DNA of 64,000 bases from Humisphaera borealis (GTDB lineage Bacteria; Planctomycetota; Phycisphaerae; Tepidisphaerales; Tepidisphaeraceae): assembly GCF_015169395.1 (NCBI RefSeq), contig NZ_CP063458.1, positions 3,720,001 through 3,784,000 of the forward strand, given 5' to 3'. The notes below the pieces were generated by a model. The model made no database searches, was not told where the DNA came from, and saw only the letters and a program-made list of their open reading frames with translations. Of the stretch, positions 18,444 through 28,058 are shown piece after piece. Both the position numbers and the translations under genes were made by a program. Numbering within the stretch: position 1 is the first letter of the stretch; each line of letters starts with the position of its first letter.

Positions 18444-21400
18444 TCACTTCTCTTTCCGTTCCCGCCCTTTCTCGATCGCCTCGAAGTAGGCCTTGATCGA
18501 CGCCTCGTAGCCCGGCGGATCGGTGCGGTGCAGCAATCCGGTCGCTTCGTCCATCTCGCGTGGCCTGAGCCTGCGAAACTCGCCGGACAGGATCGACCAG
18601 GCCGAGGTGGGGGGCGCCGCCGGGTCGGCCGCCGTGGCGGCGGGTGTGTCGGCCGGCGCGACCATCACCGGCCGGGCCGAGCGCACCGCGAGCACGCGCT
18701 GGCCCGAGGCGTATCGAAGTGTGTCGTCCCGCGCCCGAGACATCAGCGACACCGCCGACCGCTGCGACTTCTCGGCGGCGCGGAAATCCGGGGGCTTGCG
18801 TGACAGCGCGTCGGCCGCGGCGCGGGCATACCACCGGGCCGACGTCAACGGATCCTGCATCGCCAGTTCGTCCTGCCAGCGGGCGACGACAACCTGCGAC
18901 GCATCGATCGCCTGCCGGGCTTCGGCGGCGGCACGGTCGACCCGCGCCCGGTCCGACGCGGAGCGCTCGCCGGCCTTGGGGCCGACGGCTTCCACCAGTG
19001 ATTTCAGTGCCGGGGTCAGTTGAGTCGCGATCACGTCGCGGGCCTGCGAAGGATCGTCCGCGGACCGCCCCGCCGCCGAATCCAGATTGACCAGCATGCT
19101 CTGACCGATTGCCGGCCCGATCGCCTGCGCCTGTTCGGCAAGCCGCGCGGCGGCGGCGGCCTGTTCCTGCTGAGCCATCTCCGCCATGCGGGCGGCGGCG
19201 GCCTTGTTGGCGGGGGACGCGCGGTCGAGTTCCTCTCTTGCGAGCCTCGTTCGCTCGGCCGCCTCGCGGTAGGTGGCGTCGGCCTCCAGCAGGCTGGCGA
19301 CCTGCTGCGGCATGGCGACCAGGCGGTTCTGCGCCGCCAAGTACGCCTCGGCGGTCTTGTCGCGGGCGTTGAAGGTCGAGCCGGCGATACCGGCGATGAC
19401 CGGCGTGCGGTAGCGCGAAGAGGTCTCCAGATCGCTCGCGATCTGCCGCTGTGCATCTGCCAGTGCCGGGGCGTCGGCGACATTCGCCGCGGCGGTTTTC
19501 CCGGCGAGTTCGAGTTGACTCGTCCGGGCCGTATCGAGCGTCCGCGCCGCGACGGTGGCCCGGCGGGCCTTTTCCAGCGCCTGTTGCGTCACGTCGCCGG
19601 TCGAACTCTGTGACGCCAGTTGCCGCGATAACGCCGCGTCGGCGCTGTCGGCGGCCTCGTAGTTGCGTTCGGCGGCGGCCGCGCCGGCTTGAAGCGCGAT
19701 CGCCTCCAGCGCGGCCGTCCGCGCCACGGGCGCGGTTGTGGGCGGCGATGCCGCGACGGCCCCCTGCCCGGACCACTGCTCCATCAGCGCCCTGGCTTTC
19801 GAGGCGTTGGCGGCAATTGTCGCCTGCTCGTCGGCCATGCGGAGGTCTGTCGGGCGGCGCAGGACGGCGTGCTCCCGCGCCAGCGCCTCGAATGCCGACA
19901 CATACGCGTTGGCGGTCGCCGGGCTGACCGGCACCGGGCGGGTGCGGTCGCCGGCGGCATCGATCGCGGCGGCGGCGCGGGCGGCAAGGTTCAAGTCGCG
20001 GGCGATTCGCAGATCGCCACCCGGCCGAACGGCCTCGGCCTGGGCCGCCGCCGACATCCGCTCGTCGAGCACAATCGGCTGCCAGGTGTTTCTTTGGACC
20101 TGCTGCGACCATTCGCGGGCCGCCGCGATGTAGTCGACCTTCGACTTTCCACGCGAGACTTCGTTGCCGCGATCGACCAGGCCCTGCAGCTTCTTTTTGA
20201 AGTCTCCTGCCGAAGGCTGCAGCGAAAGGGCCTTGCCGGCTGCGTTGATCTCGTCGCGCATCCTGTCGCGCGACTGCTTGTAGCGATCGACCGCAGCCTT
20301 GTCGGCCGCAGTTCCGGTCGATTTGGGCGGGCCGCGTTTTTCGATGGCGGCGGCATTCTCGAGGTCGGCGAGTACCGTTGCCGACCGCAATCCGTCCCGC
20401 CCGATCCGCAACTGCTCGGCCAGGCGGTTGGCTAGCTCCGTCAGTCCGCGCGTCAGCGCGAGGAGTTCGCCAGGGGCGGGCCTGCTCCTTGGCGAGGGTT
20501 TGGTCGAGGAATCGCTAAGCCGCGGCTCGCCCCCCAGTTCGCGGAAGCACGACTCGGCGGTCGATGACAGCGTCTGCGCTTCATCGATCCAGGCGAGCAT
20601 GGCGGCCGACAGTTCGGGCGACGGCTCGCGGCCGATGCCACGGACCAGTGCCCGCCGCACCAGCGCCGCCGCCGATCCCGCCGCCGAAAACCGCCGACTG
20701 AGCCGTCCGCCGGTGAAGGATGTGCCAGGGTCGGCTTCGGCCAGTCGCTTAGCGGCTTCCTGAAGGTCGTCCCCCACCGAAGCCGCCAGCAGCGCCGCGG
20801 CGTCCAGCTCGGATATCAGCTCGTAGGTATCGATCCCGACCGACCGCGGCGACACCAGCACGTGCAACGCTTCGCTGACCGCAAACTGGTTGGACGTGTC
20901 GCGTCCGGCCAACACCAGCGTGACCACGTCGCCCACGGCCAATGGCAGTCGGGCCAGGTCCAGATCGTAAAGCCCTTCGCGGCGGCGCGGATCGGGAGAC
21001 GTCCGGCCCGCACCGGATGCCCCACCGGCGGGCAGGTCGCCCGGTTCGCCCGATGGCTGGGCAGCAACCACCGGGAACTCCACCGGCGCCGCCGAGCCGA
21101 CCTGGGCTCGGAGCGTGAGCGCATCGATGCCGAAGTCATCCAGCGCTTCGTACGAGATCGGAAGCAGGTCGCGCGGCCCCAGCCGAAGGGTCTGCCCGGT
21201 AACGCCGACGCGGACGATCGGCGGTCGGTCGGGGACGACTTTGACTTCTGCCGTCACCGGCCCGATGCCGGCCTGCTCGCGAGTGCTCACCAGCCCGAAA
21301 TCGAGCCTGCCGTCGCGAGACAGGAGCACCTTCGCCTGGCGGAAACGGCCGGTGGCGTCGTCGTTCGGACGCACCATCGCCTGGGTTTCGCCGGCGTAGG

Positions 21401-22526
21401 TAAGGAGGGCGGATTTCAGCGGTTCGGTCGAGACAACCGTCAGCTCGGCTTCGGTGCCCGTCGGCGCTTCGAGCCGGCCGTCAGCGCTGGTGAACGTCGC
21501 CGGTGGCCGGCCGGTGTGGGGCGGATAAATGAACCGCACGCGGAACTCGGCAATGGCCGGCTTCCGCAGGGCACGCAGCGTGTAGACCCGGCTCTTGGCA
21601 TCGCCGGCGGTGATGTAATACCTGACGTCGCGGTCGATCGACGTGAGCGTGTAGGTGAAATGGATCGGCTCGTCGGAACCGGCGGGCGAGCCCGGTTGCG
21701 TGGCAGGCGGGCCGGGTTGCGTGGCGGGCCGAGTGGTCACTCCGTCGGCGGCCGGCAGATCGCGGATCGACATCTGGAACTTCTGCCAGGGTGGGTCCTG
21801 GAGAGACGAGGGGTCGGTGTCATCCACCTCGGCCAGGTGGAACCAGGCAAGCCCCCCGCCGAGCCGCCGGATGGAGGCTTCGATCGTCGCCGGCGCGCCC
21901 TGCGCCAGATCGCGGTCGCCGGGAACTACAACGAGCTGTGTGGTCGTCACCGGGTCGATGGGCTGCCACGGGGTCAGGAAGCGCAGGCCCAGCCGGGGAA
22001 GGTTGATATCCGGAAGTGAGATCAGGCCGTACGCGATCCCCAGCAGCACGGCGAACAGCAGCCAGGGGCCGACAACCCGCCTGGCGGGGAGCAGTCGACT
22101 GGGGCGTTCGGCGGCGGCTTCGCGATCAAGCTCGTAAGAGAGCTTGTCGAGCATCTCGTCCGAGCCGCGATAATTGTGTTCGCCGAGCAGACGGGAGGTG
22201 ACGGTCAGCAGCCGCTGGCCGAAGCGATCATCCTGCGTTTCGATCTGCTCTGTGACGGCGAGCCAGTCGATCTCGGGTTTGGTGAGCTGCAGCAGCGGGC
22301 GAACGACCAGGACGAGGCAGGTGAGCCCGGCGGCACCGAGCAGCAGGCCGCGAACGGCCGCGGGAAACTGCACGAAACGATCGCTCAGACATGCTGCGAG
22401 CATGACCCCCAGGAACACACACGCGGCGACACCTGCGCCGCGAATCAACGCCAGCCGGCGACCACGCATGACGCAGCCGCGAAGATATCGGCGGACGGCC
22501 GGAGGAAGTTGGGCGAGGTCGGACAT
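18444..22526 (-). CDS. Large membrane-anchored protein (DUF4175-like), Ala-rich coiled-coil C-terminus
   Basis: 1360 residues from the ATG at 22526. Three hydrophobic segments lie in the first 190 residues (GVAACVFLGVMLAAC; LLLGAAGLTCLVLVV; WLLFAVLLGIAYGLISL), a layout seen in DUF4175-type proteins. Residues about 200-530 form an extracytoplasmic beta-rich part with an Ig-like stretch. From about 530 to the end the sequence is Ala/Arg/Gln/Glu-rich helix with long coiled-coil potential. The upstream in-frame extension was rejected because it overlaps the end of the Kelch gene. The stop is 4 codons from the shared terminator. Function unknown; members are often near MoxR or VWA genes, which are not seen here. 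Confidence 0.75.
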   Translation of the reverse strand: MSDLAQLPPAVRRYLRGCVMRGRRLALIRGAGVAACVFLGVMLAACLSDRFVQFPAAVRGLLLGAAGLTCLVLVVRPLLQLTKPEIDWLAVTEQIETQDDRFGQRLLTVTSRLLGEHNYRGSDEMLDKLSYELDREAAAERPSRLLPARRVVGPWLLFAVLLGIAYGLISLPDINLPRLGLRFLTPWQPIDPVTTTQLVVVPGDRDLAQGAPATIEASIRRLGGGLAWFHLAEVDDTDPSSLQDPPWQKFQMSIRDLPAADGVTTRPATQPGPPATQPGSPAGSDEPIHFTYTLTSIDRDVRYYITAGDAKSRVYTLRALRKPAIAEFRVRFIYPPHTGRPPATFTSADGRLEAPTGTEAELTVVSTEPLKSALLTYAGETQAMVRPNDDATGRFRQAKVLLSRDGRLDFGLVSTREQAGIGPVTAEVKVVPDRPPIVRVGVTGQTLRLGPRDLLPISYEALDDFGIDALTLRAQVGSAAPVEFPVVAAQPSGEPGDLPAGGASGAGRTSPDPRRREGLYDLDLARLPLAVGDVVTLVLAGRDTSNQFAVSEALHVLVSPRSVGIDTYELISELDAAALLAASVGDDLQEAAKRLAEADPGTSFTGGRLSRRFSAAGSAAALVRRALVRGIGREPSPELSAAMLAWIDEAQTLSSTAESCFRELGGEPRLSDSSTKPSPRSRPAPGELLALTRGLTELANRLAEQLRIGRDGLRSATVLADLENAAAIEKRGPPKSTGTAADKAAVDRYKQSRDRMRDEINAAGKALSLQPSAGDFKKKLQGLVDRGNEVSRGKSKVDYIAAAREWSQQVQRNTWQPIVLDERMSAAAQAEAVRPGGDLRIARDLNLAARAAAAIDAAGDRTRPVPVSPATANAYVSAFEALAREHAVLRRPTDLRMADEQATIAANASKARALMEQWSGQGAVAASPPTTAPVARTAALEAIALQAGAAAAERNYEAADSADAALSRQLASQSSTGDVTQQALEKARRATVAARTLDTARTSQLELAGKTAAANVADAPALADAQRQIASDLETSSRYRTPVIAGIAGSTFNARDKTAEAYLAAQNRLVAMPQQVASLLEADATYREAAERTRLAREELDRASPANKAAAARMAEMAQQEQAAAAARLAEQAQAIGPAIGQSMLVNLDSAAGRSADDPSQARDVIATQLTPALKSLVEAVGPKAGERSASDRARVDRAAAEARQAIDASQVVVARWQDELAMQDPLTSARWYARAAADALSRKPPDFRAAEKSQRSAVSLMSRARDDTLRYASGQRVLAVRSARPVMVAPADTPAATAADPAAPPTSAWSILSGEFRRLRPREMDEATGLLHRTDPPGYEASIKAYFEAIEKGRERKEK

Positions 22527-22629
22527 GGCAAACCCGGCCGCCCATCCTAACGCAAACCATTCACCACGGAGAATACGGCGTTCGCGGTGACAAACTTGGA
22601 AGACGCTTCCGGCGAAAGTCGTCCGGACA

Positions 22630-25602
22630 TCAGACCGGCGTGCCGATCCAGGTCTGGGCGGTCGCGCCCGGGCCATTGCCTGTAGAGACGACGATGCGTC
22701 CGTCGGGTAGTGCCCCGGCGACCATTGTGCTGCGCGGCAGCGGCAGATAGCCCATGATCGACCAACTGTCCGTGACCGGGTTGTAAGCAAACACCTCGGT
22801 TTTCGGATCGTCATGGCCGGGGTCGCCGCCCGCGAAGCAGATTCGCCCCTGGTAGATGAACACGCCGGCCGTCAGATGGGACCTTGGGACGGGAATGCTC
22901 GCCTTCGCGACCCAGGTGTCGGTCGCGGGATCGTAGTATTCCATGGCGGACAGGCCGATGGTGTCTTCCTCCTGGGCGATCTGCCCTCCGACCGCCCAGA
23001 GCTTGCCGTCGAACGCGATGGCACCGACGTGATTTCGCCCGGTGAGAATCGGGGCCTTGGCCACCCAGCCGGCTGACGTGTTGTCCAGATCGAGCGCCCA
23101 GGTTTCGTGCTTGTTGGCGGTGCGGGTCGCTTCCATGCCGGCGGTGTAATAGATGGTGTTGCCGATCAGGACTGCAGCGCCTGCGCCGCGGGCTTCGGGC
23201 AGGTCCGGCCCCTGCGACCAGGTGTTGGCAATCGTGTCGTACTTCCAGACATGCGTCGTTCCGGAGCCGGGGTGATTGCCGAGGTATCCGCCGACGAACC
23301 AGATCGTCGTCCCGACCACCACGCCGGTGGAGTGAGTGAACACTTCGGGCATGTCGGCGATCCGGGTCCAGGTGTTGGTTGCCGGGTCGTAGACATCGCA
23401 CCGGGGAATGGCCACCCAGAAGTTCGTGCTTCCCGGCAAGACTGTGCCGTCGAACCCGCTCATCACGTAGAGCTTTCCGCCGACCAGGCTGCCCACGGCT
23501 TCGGCGCGCTTGACCGGGCTTGGCGCGGCGGCCTGCCAGGAAATGCTTGTCGCGAATGGTTGCGTCGTCAGAGCGCCCTGGTAGACCTCGACGAAGTCAA
23601 TCCGTGTAATACCGGCGGCGGCGCTGCCGTTCTGAATCGACAGCTTCCCGTCGGCGACGGTCACGGTGACGGTTCTGGATGCGAACTGGTTCGCCGGCAG
23701 ATCGACGTAGTTAAACAGCCAGTTGCCTTCCACCCAGACGTTGTCACGCGACGCCTGGTTGGAGTCGCCGACGCCCACCTTCACGGTGTACACGCCGTTC
23801 GGCACGGCGAGCTCCCAGGCGGCGCCCTTTTTCATTGCGACATGGGTATCGAGCTTCTGGTCGTTGTTCTTGTTGCGATCGATGACCACATCGGTGTGGG
23901 TCGCATTCCAGCCGTACGACAGTCCGTTACGGCTGCCGTACACCTGGCCGGAATCGACCAGGTATCCGCCGACCGTCGGCGCTGACGCGGGTTGGAAGTT
24001 AATCTTCACCAGCGCGGTGGGAGGAGGCGGCGGCGGAGGAACAGTGGGCGGAACGGTCGGCGGCACAGTCGGTGGAACAGTGGGGGGAACCGTCGGCGGC
24101 ACGGTGGGTGGCACCGTTGGGGGCGTGGTGGGCGGTGTCGTGGGCGGCGGCACGACGTCGCCGACGTCATACACCGTCACGTTGATCGTCGTCTCGGCCA
24201 GGACGGTCCCGCCGGCACCCGTCGCGCTGTAAAGGACGGCCTTGTAGACATGAGCACCCGAGGCCGGCTTCCAGTCGAGGTAGTCGCCGGCGGTGTACCC
24301 GCCGAGGGTGTACGGCGAGGTATCGACCGTCACCATGGGGGTGCTGTCCACCAGGAACTGGATGCTCCCGCCAACGAATGTCGTCACCGCTTCCAGGTTG
24401 AGCCGGGTGCCGACGACGTTCATGTCGATGACGGCGCCGTCGGCGAGCGTCACGATCTTCGTCTCGGTCGCGGCGTCGATCAGGTCGAGCGAGTGCGCAG
24501 CGACGACCGGAGGCACGGTGGGAGGAACCGTCGGGGGAACGGTGGGCGGGACGGTGGGAGGAACTGTGGGAGGCACCGTAGGGGGCACGATCGGGGGCGG
24601 CGCGACGAACGTCAGTGAAACTTCGTAGGTCGCCGCGATCTCGCCGGAGGCTTCAGCGCCGGTATAGGCGACGGCCTTGACCAGGTGTGTTCCCAGCGGG
24701 GCGTTCCAGGCCAGGAAATCGGGGGCCGCATCGCCGCCGATCGCGTACGGCGCACTGGTCTCGACCTTGGCCGTCAGTCCGTCAATCAGGAACTGCACCG
24801 ACCCCACCGGCCCGCCGGTGACCGCGTGCAGGTTGATGCCGGTGGAAGCGACTTCGATCGTCTGGTCGGCGACGACAAGGCCGATGTCGCTGTCGGTGGT
24901 CGCGTTAACCAGCATCAGGCCTGATATGGAGATGGGCACCGTGGGCGGAACGGTCGGAGGCACTGTGGGGGGTACAGTAGGTGGCACGGTGGGCGGAACC
25001 GTTGGAGGCGTTGTGGGTGGCGTCGTCGGAGGTGTCGTCGTCGGCGTCGTCGGCGGAACGACCGGCACGATCTCGATCGAGTCGATCCGGGTCGCCAGGT
25101 TTGCGGCCGATCCCACGCCGACGGTCAGTCGTCCGTCGTTGACCTGCAGCGTCTGCGTCTGGGTCAGGAACTTGCCCGCCGCCAGGCTGACGGATTTGAT
25201 CGCCCAGGTCGATCCTTCGAGCCAGATGTTGTTGGTCGACGCGGCACCCGAGTCGCCGACCGTCACCTTCACCTGGTATTGCCCGTTGGGCACGGCAAGT
25301 TCCCACCGGGCACCGGCCCTGACGGCAACATGGGTGTCGAGCCGCTGATCGGCGATCTTGTTGCGGTCAAAAGCCGAGGTGGTGTGCGAAACCGTCCACC
25401 CGTAGGTTTGTCCGTTTCCGCGGTTGCCATAGACAAGCCCGCCATCAACCAGAAACCCCGAAACGGCCGGGGCGGCGGTGGGTTGGAAGTTCACGGAAAC
25501 CGGAGCGGCGGCGAACAGTGTTCGATGTTCCAGCTTTTCGAGCAGTTCAAGACCTTTGCGACGCTTCGAAAGCGAGGGTGCTTTTTCCCTTGCGACTGAC
25601 AT
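22630..25602 (-). CDS. Secreted Kelch protein with two malectin-like and two Ig-like domains
   Basis: 990 residues. The N-terminus has the planctomycete LEPR-XLL type signal (LELLEKLEHRTLFAA at about residues 18-32). Order: malectin-like carbohydrate-binding domain (about 35-180), a Pro-Thr-Val linker, Ig-like domain, second linker, second Ig-like domain, third linker, second malectin-like domain (about 550-690; starts KINFQPASAPTVGGYLVDSG), then five or so Kelch blades (for example CDVYDPATNTWTRIADMPE). The two malectin-like domains are near duplicates. It is probably a cell-surface glycan-binding protein. The ATG at 25602 is chosen because AGGAG lies 9 nt upstream; the ATG at 25620 would include the ribosome-binding site in the coding region. 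Confidence 0.88.
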   Translation of the reverse strand: MSVAREKAPSLSKRRKGLELLEKLEHRTLFAAAPVSVNFQPTAAPAVSGFLVDGGLVYGNRGNGQTYGWTVSHTTSAFDRNKIADQRLDTHVAVRAGARWELAVPNGQYQVKVTVGDSGAASTNNIWLEGSTWAIKSVSLAAGKFLTQTQTLQVNDGRLTVGVGSAANLATRIDSIEIVPVVPPTTPTTTPPTTPPTTPPTVPPTVPPTVPPTVPPTVPPTVPISISGLMLVNATTDSDIGLVVADQTIEVASTGINLHAVTGGPVGSVQFLIDGLTAKVETSAPYAIGGDAAPDFLAWNAPLGTHLVKAVAYTGAEASGEIAATYEVSLTFVAPPPIVPPTVPPTVPPTVPPTVPPTVPPTVPPVVAAHSLDLIDAATETKIVTLADGAVIDMNVVGTRLNLEAVTTFVGGSIQFLVDSTPMVTVDTSPYTLGGYTAGDYLDWKPASGAHVYKAVLYSATGAGGTVLAETTINVTVYDVGDVVPPPTTPPTTPPTVPPTVPPTVPPTVPPTVPPTVPPTVPPPPPPPTALVKINFQPASAPTVGGYLVDSGQVYGSRNGLSYGWNATHTDVVIDRNKNNDQKLDTHVAMKKGAAWELAVPNGVYTVKVGVGDSNQASRDNVWVEGNWLFNYVDLPANQFASRTVTVTVADGKLSIQNGSAAAGITRIDFVEVYQGALTTQPFATSISWQAAAPSPVKRAEAVGSLVGGKLYVMSGFDGTVLPGSTNFWVAIPRCDVYDPATNTWTRIADMPEVFTHSTGVVVGTTIWFVGGYLGNHPGSGTTHVWKYDTIANTWSQGPDLPEARGAGAAVLIGNTIYYTAGMEATRTANKHETWALDLDNTSAGWVAKAPILTGRNHVGAIAFDGKLWAVGGQIAQEEDTIGLSAMEYYDPATDTWVAKASIPVPRSHLTAGVFIYQGRICFAGGDPGHDDPKTEVFAYNPVTDSWSIMGYLPLPRSTMVAGALPDGRIVVSTGNGPGATAQTWIGTPV
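24014..24160 (-). repeat. 12-bp period coding repeat (PPTV linker 3)
   Basis: In-frame tandem repeats of a 12-bp unit encode PPTV four-residue repeats and a poly-Pro run in the linker before the second malectin-like domain. Third-position substitutions vary from unit to unit, so the protein repeat is kept while DNA drifts. Confidence 0.85.
24509..24606 (-). repeat. 12-bp period coding repeat (PPTV linker 2)
   Basis: About seven PPTV units lie between the first and second Ig-like domains of the Kelch protein. Confidence 0.85.
24934..25064 (-). repeat. 12-bp period coding repeat (PPTT/PPTV linker 1)
   Basis: About ten PPTT/PPTV units follow the first malectin-like domain. The three linkers together act as a Pro-rich stalk. 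Confidence 0.85.
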
Positions 25603-25838
25603 TGGCAACTTCTCCTGCAACCTGACCGAAACTCAACGAACAGAGCGTGGAATGATGTACACGACGGTCGTTAGCGCCGCATGACAATCCCGCATTTGGC
25701 CGGCCGAGATACCGCTCCGCGAGATTACACAGCCCACCTAACCGACATCAACCGGCTCAGGCGTAGAGCATGAACCAGTTATAGGACATCCGGGCTTGCC
25801 TGTTCACGGCAAATCGGGGCGGAATTACACTGAATTCC

Positions 25839-26726
25839 ATGAAGTATAGAAGACTGGGCAAAACGGACCTTCAGGTGTCGGTCATTGGCGTGGGCACCTG
25901 GCAGTATGGCGGGGAATGGGGCAGGGACTTTTCGCAGGGTGAAGTCACCGACATCCTTCACCGGGCGGGTGACCTCGGCATCAACTTCATCGATACCGCC
26001 GAATGCTACGGTGACCACCTCTCCGAGATGCTCATCGGCGGAGCTATTTCGTCAGCGCGGCAGAACTGGATCATCGCAACCAAGTTCGGCCATAAGTACC
26101 ACGGCTACCTGAACCGGTCTGAGCCGCGTACGCCGACCGACATCGTCGAACAACTGGAAGGTTCGCTTCGCGCCCTGCGAACTGATTACATCGACATCTA
26201 TCAATATCATTCAATGCGCAACTCGGAGTTCGACGACATGGGTGTGCGTGATGTGCTTCAGAAAGCGAAGCAGGCGGGGAAAATCCGGCACATCGGGTCG
26301 TCGATCAGCCCGAACGACAACACCCACCAGACCGACGGCGCAACCGCCGCCGACGTCGAAACAATTCAGGTCATCTACAACCGACTGGATCGCAAGCCCG
26401 AGGAGAAGGTGCTGCCTTCCTGCCAGAAGCAGGATCTGGGCGTGCTGGCCCGCGTGCCGTTGGCCAGCGGCCTGCTGAGCGGCAAGTACCGGCCGGGCGT
26501 CGCCTTTCCGCAGGGAGATGTCCGTCACGGCAAGCCCCAGGATCAGATCGACGAACAACTCCGCGAAGTCGCGAGGATACAGCGCGAGGAAGTGCCGTCC
26601 GGCGTGAGCATGGCGACCTGGGCGCTGGCATGGTGCCTGCGACACCCGGCCGTCTCGTGCGTTATCCCGGGATGCAAAAGCGTGGAACAGTTAGAAACCA
26701 ACGCGGCGGCGGCGGATCTGGATTAG
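25839..26726 (+). CDS. Aldo/keto reductase
   Basis: 295 residues. NADPH-dependent reduction of carbonyls is the family activity. The start MKYRRLGKTDLQVSVIGVGTW is diagnostic. The tetrad is visible as Asp in FIDTAECYG (with the Tyr), Lys in WIIATKFG, and the His of YIDIYQYHS. The C-terminus lacks the longer tail of some members and ends soon after VSCVIPGCKSVEQLETN. The ATG is leaderless-looking, with TACACT 7 nt upstream and TTCACG 17 nt before that. Its stop is 11 bp from the convergent GGDEF gene. Substrate unknown. Confidence 0.9.
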   Translation: MKYRRLGKTDLQVSVIGVGTWQYGGEWGRDFSQGEVTDILHRAGDLGINFIDTAECYGDHLSEMLIGGAISSARQNWIIATKFGHKYHGYLNRSEPRTPTDIVEQLEGSLRALRTDYIDIYQYHSMRNSEFDDMGVRDVLQKAKQAGKIRHIGSSISPNDNTHQTDGATAADVETIQVIYNRLDRKPEEKVLPSCQKQDLGVLARVPLASGLLSGKYRPGVAFPQGDVRHGKPQDQIDEQLREVARIQREEVPSGVSMATWALAWCLRHPAVSCVIPGCKSVEQLETNAAAADLD

Positions 26727-26737
26727 GGCTGCGGGAG

Positions 26738-27742
26738 TCAGCGGGATTCGACAAGACTTGATTTGCCCTGGGCCGCGCCGGCCGCGCGCTTGTGCTGGAA
26801 CTTCACCTCGTACAAAGCCCGGTCGGCCGCTTCGAGAATCGCCTTGGCGGTCGGTTCTTCAATGTCGCGGAGCAGCGCCATGCCGATCGACAGCCGCGGC
26901 CGGCGCTCGACGCGCAGGGTTTTGGCCAGGCCGTCCACCAGCGAAACCAGCCGGTCGCTCAGCGCCTTGCCGGCAGCGGCGTCGGCGCCTTCCATCGCGA
27001 CGACAAACTCGTCGCCGCCACACCGGAAGCTCAGATCCGACTCGCGCGCGGTCGATCGGATCATCTGCCCGATCGATCTCAGCAATTCGTCGCCGGCGGC
27101 GTGGCCGAGCGTGTCGTTGAGCATCTTGAAGTTGTCGACATCGATCATCAGCACCGCCAGCGCGCGGTGCTCGGCCTTGCAACGCTCGATGATTTTCGGC
27201 AGCGATTCGTCGAGCATCCGGCGGTTGAGCAATCCGGTCATGGGATCGCGTGACGCCTTCTCCCGCAGCGTGCCGAGCATGCGCTCCAGCGCGTCGGTCC
27301 GGTTGGCGACCCGCTGGTTCATTTCCTGTTCGAGCTGATGGATTTCCACCCGGCGGTTCTTGAGATCCTGCAACAGGTCACGCAATACCGGCACCAGCAC
27401 CGCAGGAACCCCTTCGACCTTCGAAAGCTCGTCGAGCGGAAGTTCGCCCCGGCGGACCGCCTGCACGATGTCGCCCAGCCGCCGGACCGGCAGCGTCCAG
27501 AGCTTGTACCGCTGCCAGGCGCCCCAGCAGATGCCGGCAACGGTGGCGGCGGCAAGCAGGATCTGCACCGCCCAGGCCGCACTGGCGGCCTTTCCGCCGA
27601 GCAGCATCCGAACGAATACCGCCATCACCGCGATGGCCAGTAACACCGCACCGATCTGCAAGACCGCATCGCGGCGGACCACACGGAGCGCCGGTTCGGC
27701 GGCAGGTGGGGTTGGCGTGGGTTCGGCGGGTGGCTCGATCAT
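26738..27742 (-). CDS. Membrane diguanylate cyclase (GGDEF)
   Basis: 334 residues from the ATG at 27742. Two membrane helices (about 25-45 and 56-75) are followed by a HAMP-like and coiled-coil stretch (about 85-150), then the GGDEF domain. The active site reads RCGGDEF, an intact GGDEF, so synthesis of c-di-GMP from two GTP is expected. DPMTGLLNRRMLDE and LMIDVDNFKMLNDTLGHAAGDE are present. No I-site RxxD is obvious five residues upstream. In-frame codons continue to an ATG at 27973 with fairly protein-like text but no ribosome-binding site; a longer protein cannot be excluded. Confidence 0.87.
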   Translation of the reverse strand: MIEPPAEPTPTPPAAEPALRVVRRDAVLQIGAVLLAIAVMAVFVRMLLGGKAASAAWAVQILLAAATVAGICWGAWQRYKLWTLPVRRLGDIVQAVRRGELPLDELSKVEGVPAVLVPVLRDLLQDLKNRRVEIHQLEQEMNQRVANRTDALERMLGTLREKASRDPMTGLLNRRMLDESLPKIIERCKAEHRALAVLMIDVDNFKMLNDTLGHAAGDELLRSIGQMIRSTARESDLSFRCGGDEFVVAMEGADAAAGKALSDRLVSLVDGLAKTLRVERRPRLSIGMALLRDIEEPTAKAILEAADRALYEVKFQHKRAAGAAQGKSSLVESR

Positions 27743-28058
27743 GGGGTGGTTTTGTCCCCGCGGCGGCGGGAATCCAGATTCAATCCCAAGATCGGTCGCC
27801 AATCCCGACCGGTTAATCAGATCGCGGGACATCCACATCGCAGGTCCGACGATTTCGTGGGTTTCGTTACCTTCAGCGGCGACGATCAGGAGACGCCCCG
27901 TCGGCAAAACTGCGACTTGGCACTCGCCAGAAGTCCCTGTCGTCGCGAGAATGAATGCGGTCCCATCTGTCATACAAGGGAACTGCAGACCCCCCGGACG
28001 GCCATCGACCGCCGATGGCGCGTGGGGCGACATCTCTACGGCTCTTACGGAACCCACC
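27743..28058. other. Divergent intergenic region
   Basis: 316 bp separate the GGDEF gene start and the beta-propeller gene. It should hold divergent promoters. The minus frame is open through most of it (possible N-terminal extension of the GGDEF gene). No palindrome stands out. Confidence 0.4.

Noticed and set aside
24014-25064. Independent minisatellite or mobile element
   Set aside because: The 12-bp period is fully explained by PPTV coding repeats in the Kelch protein linkers.
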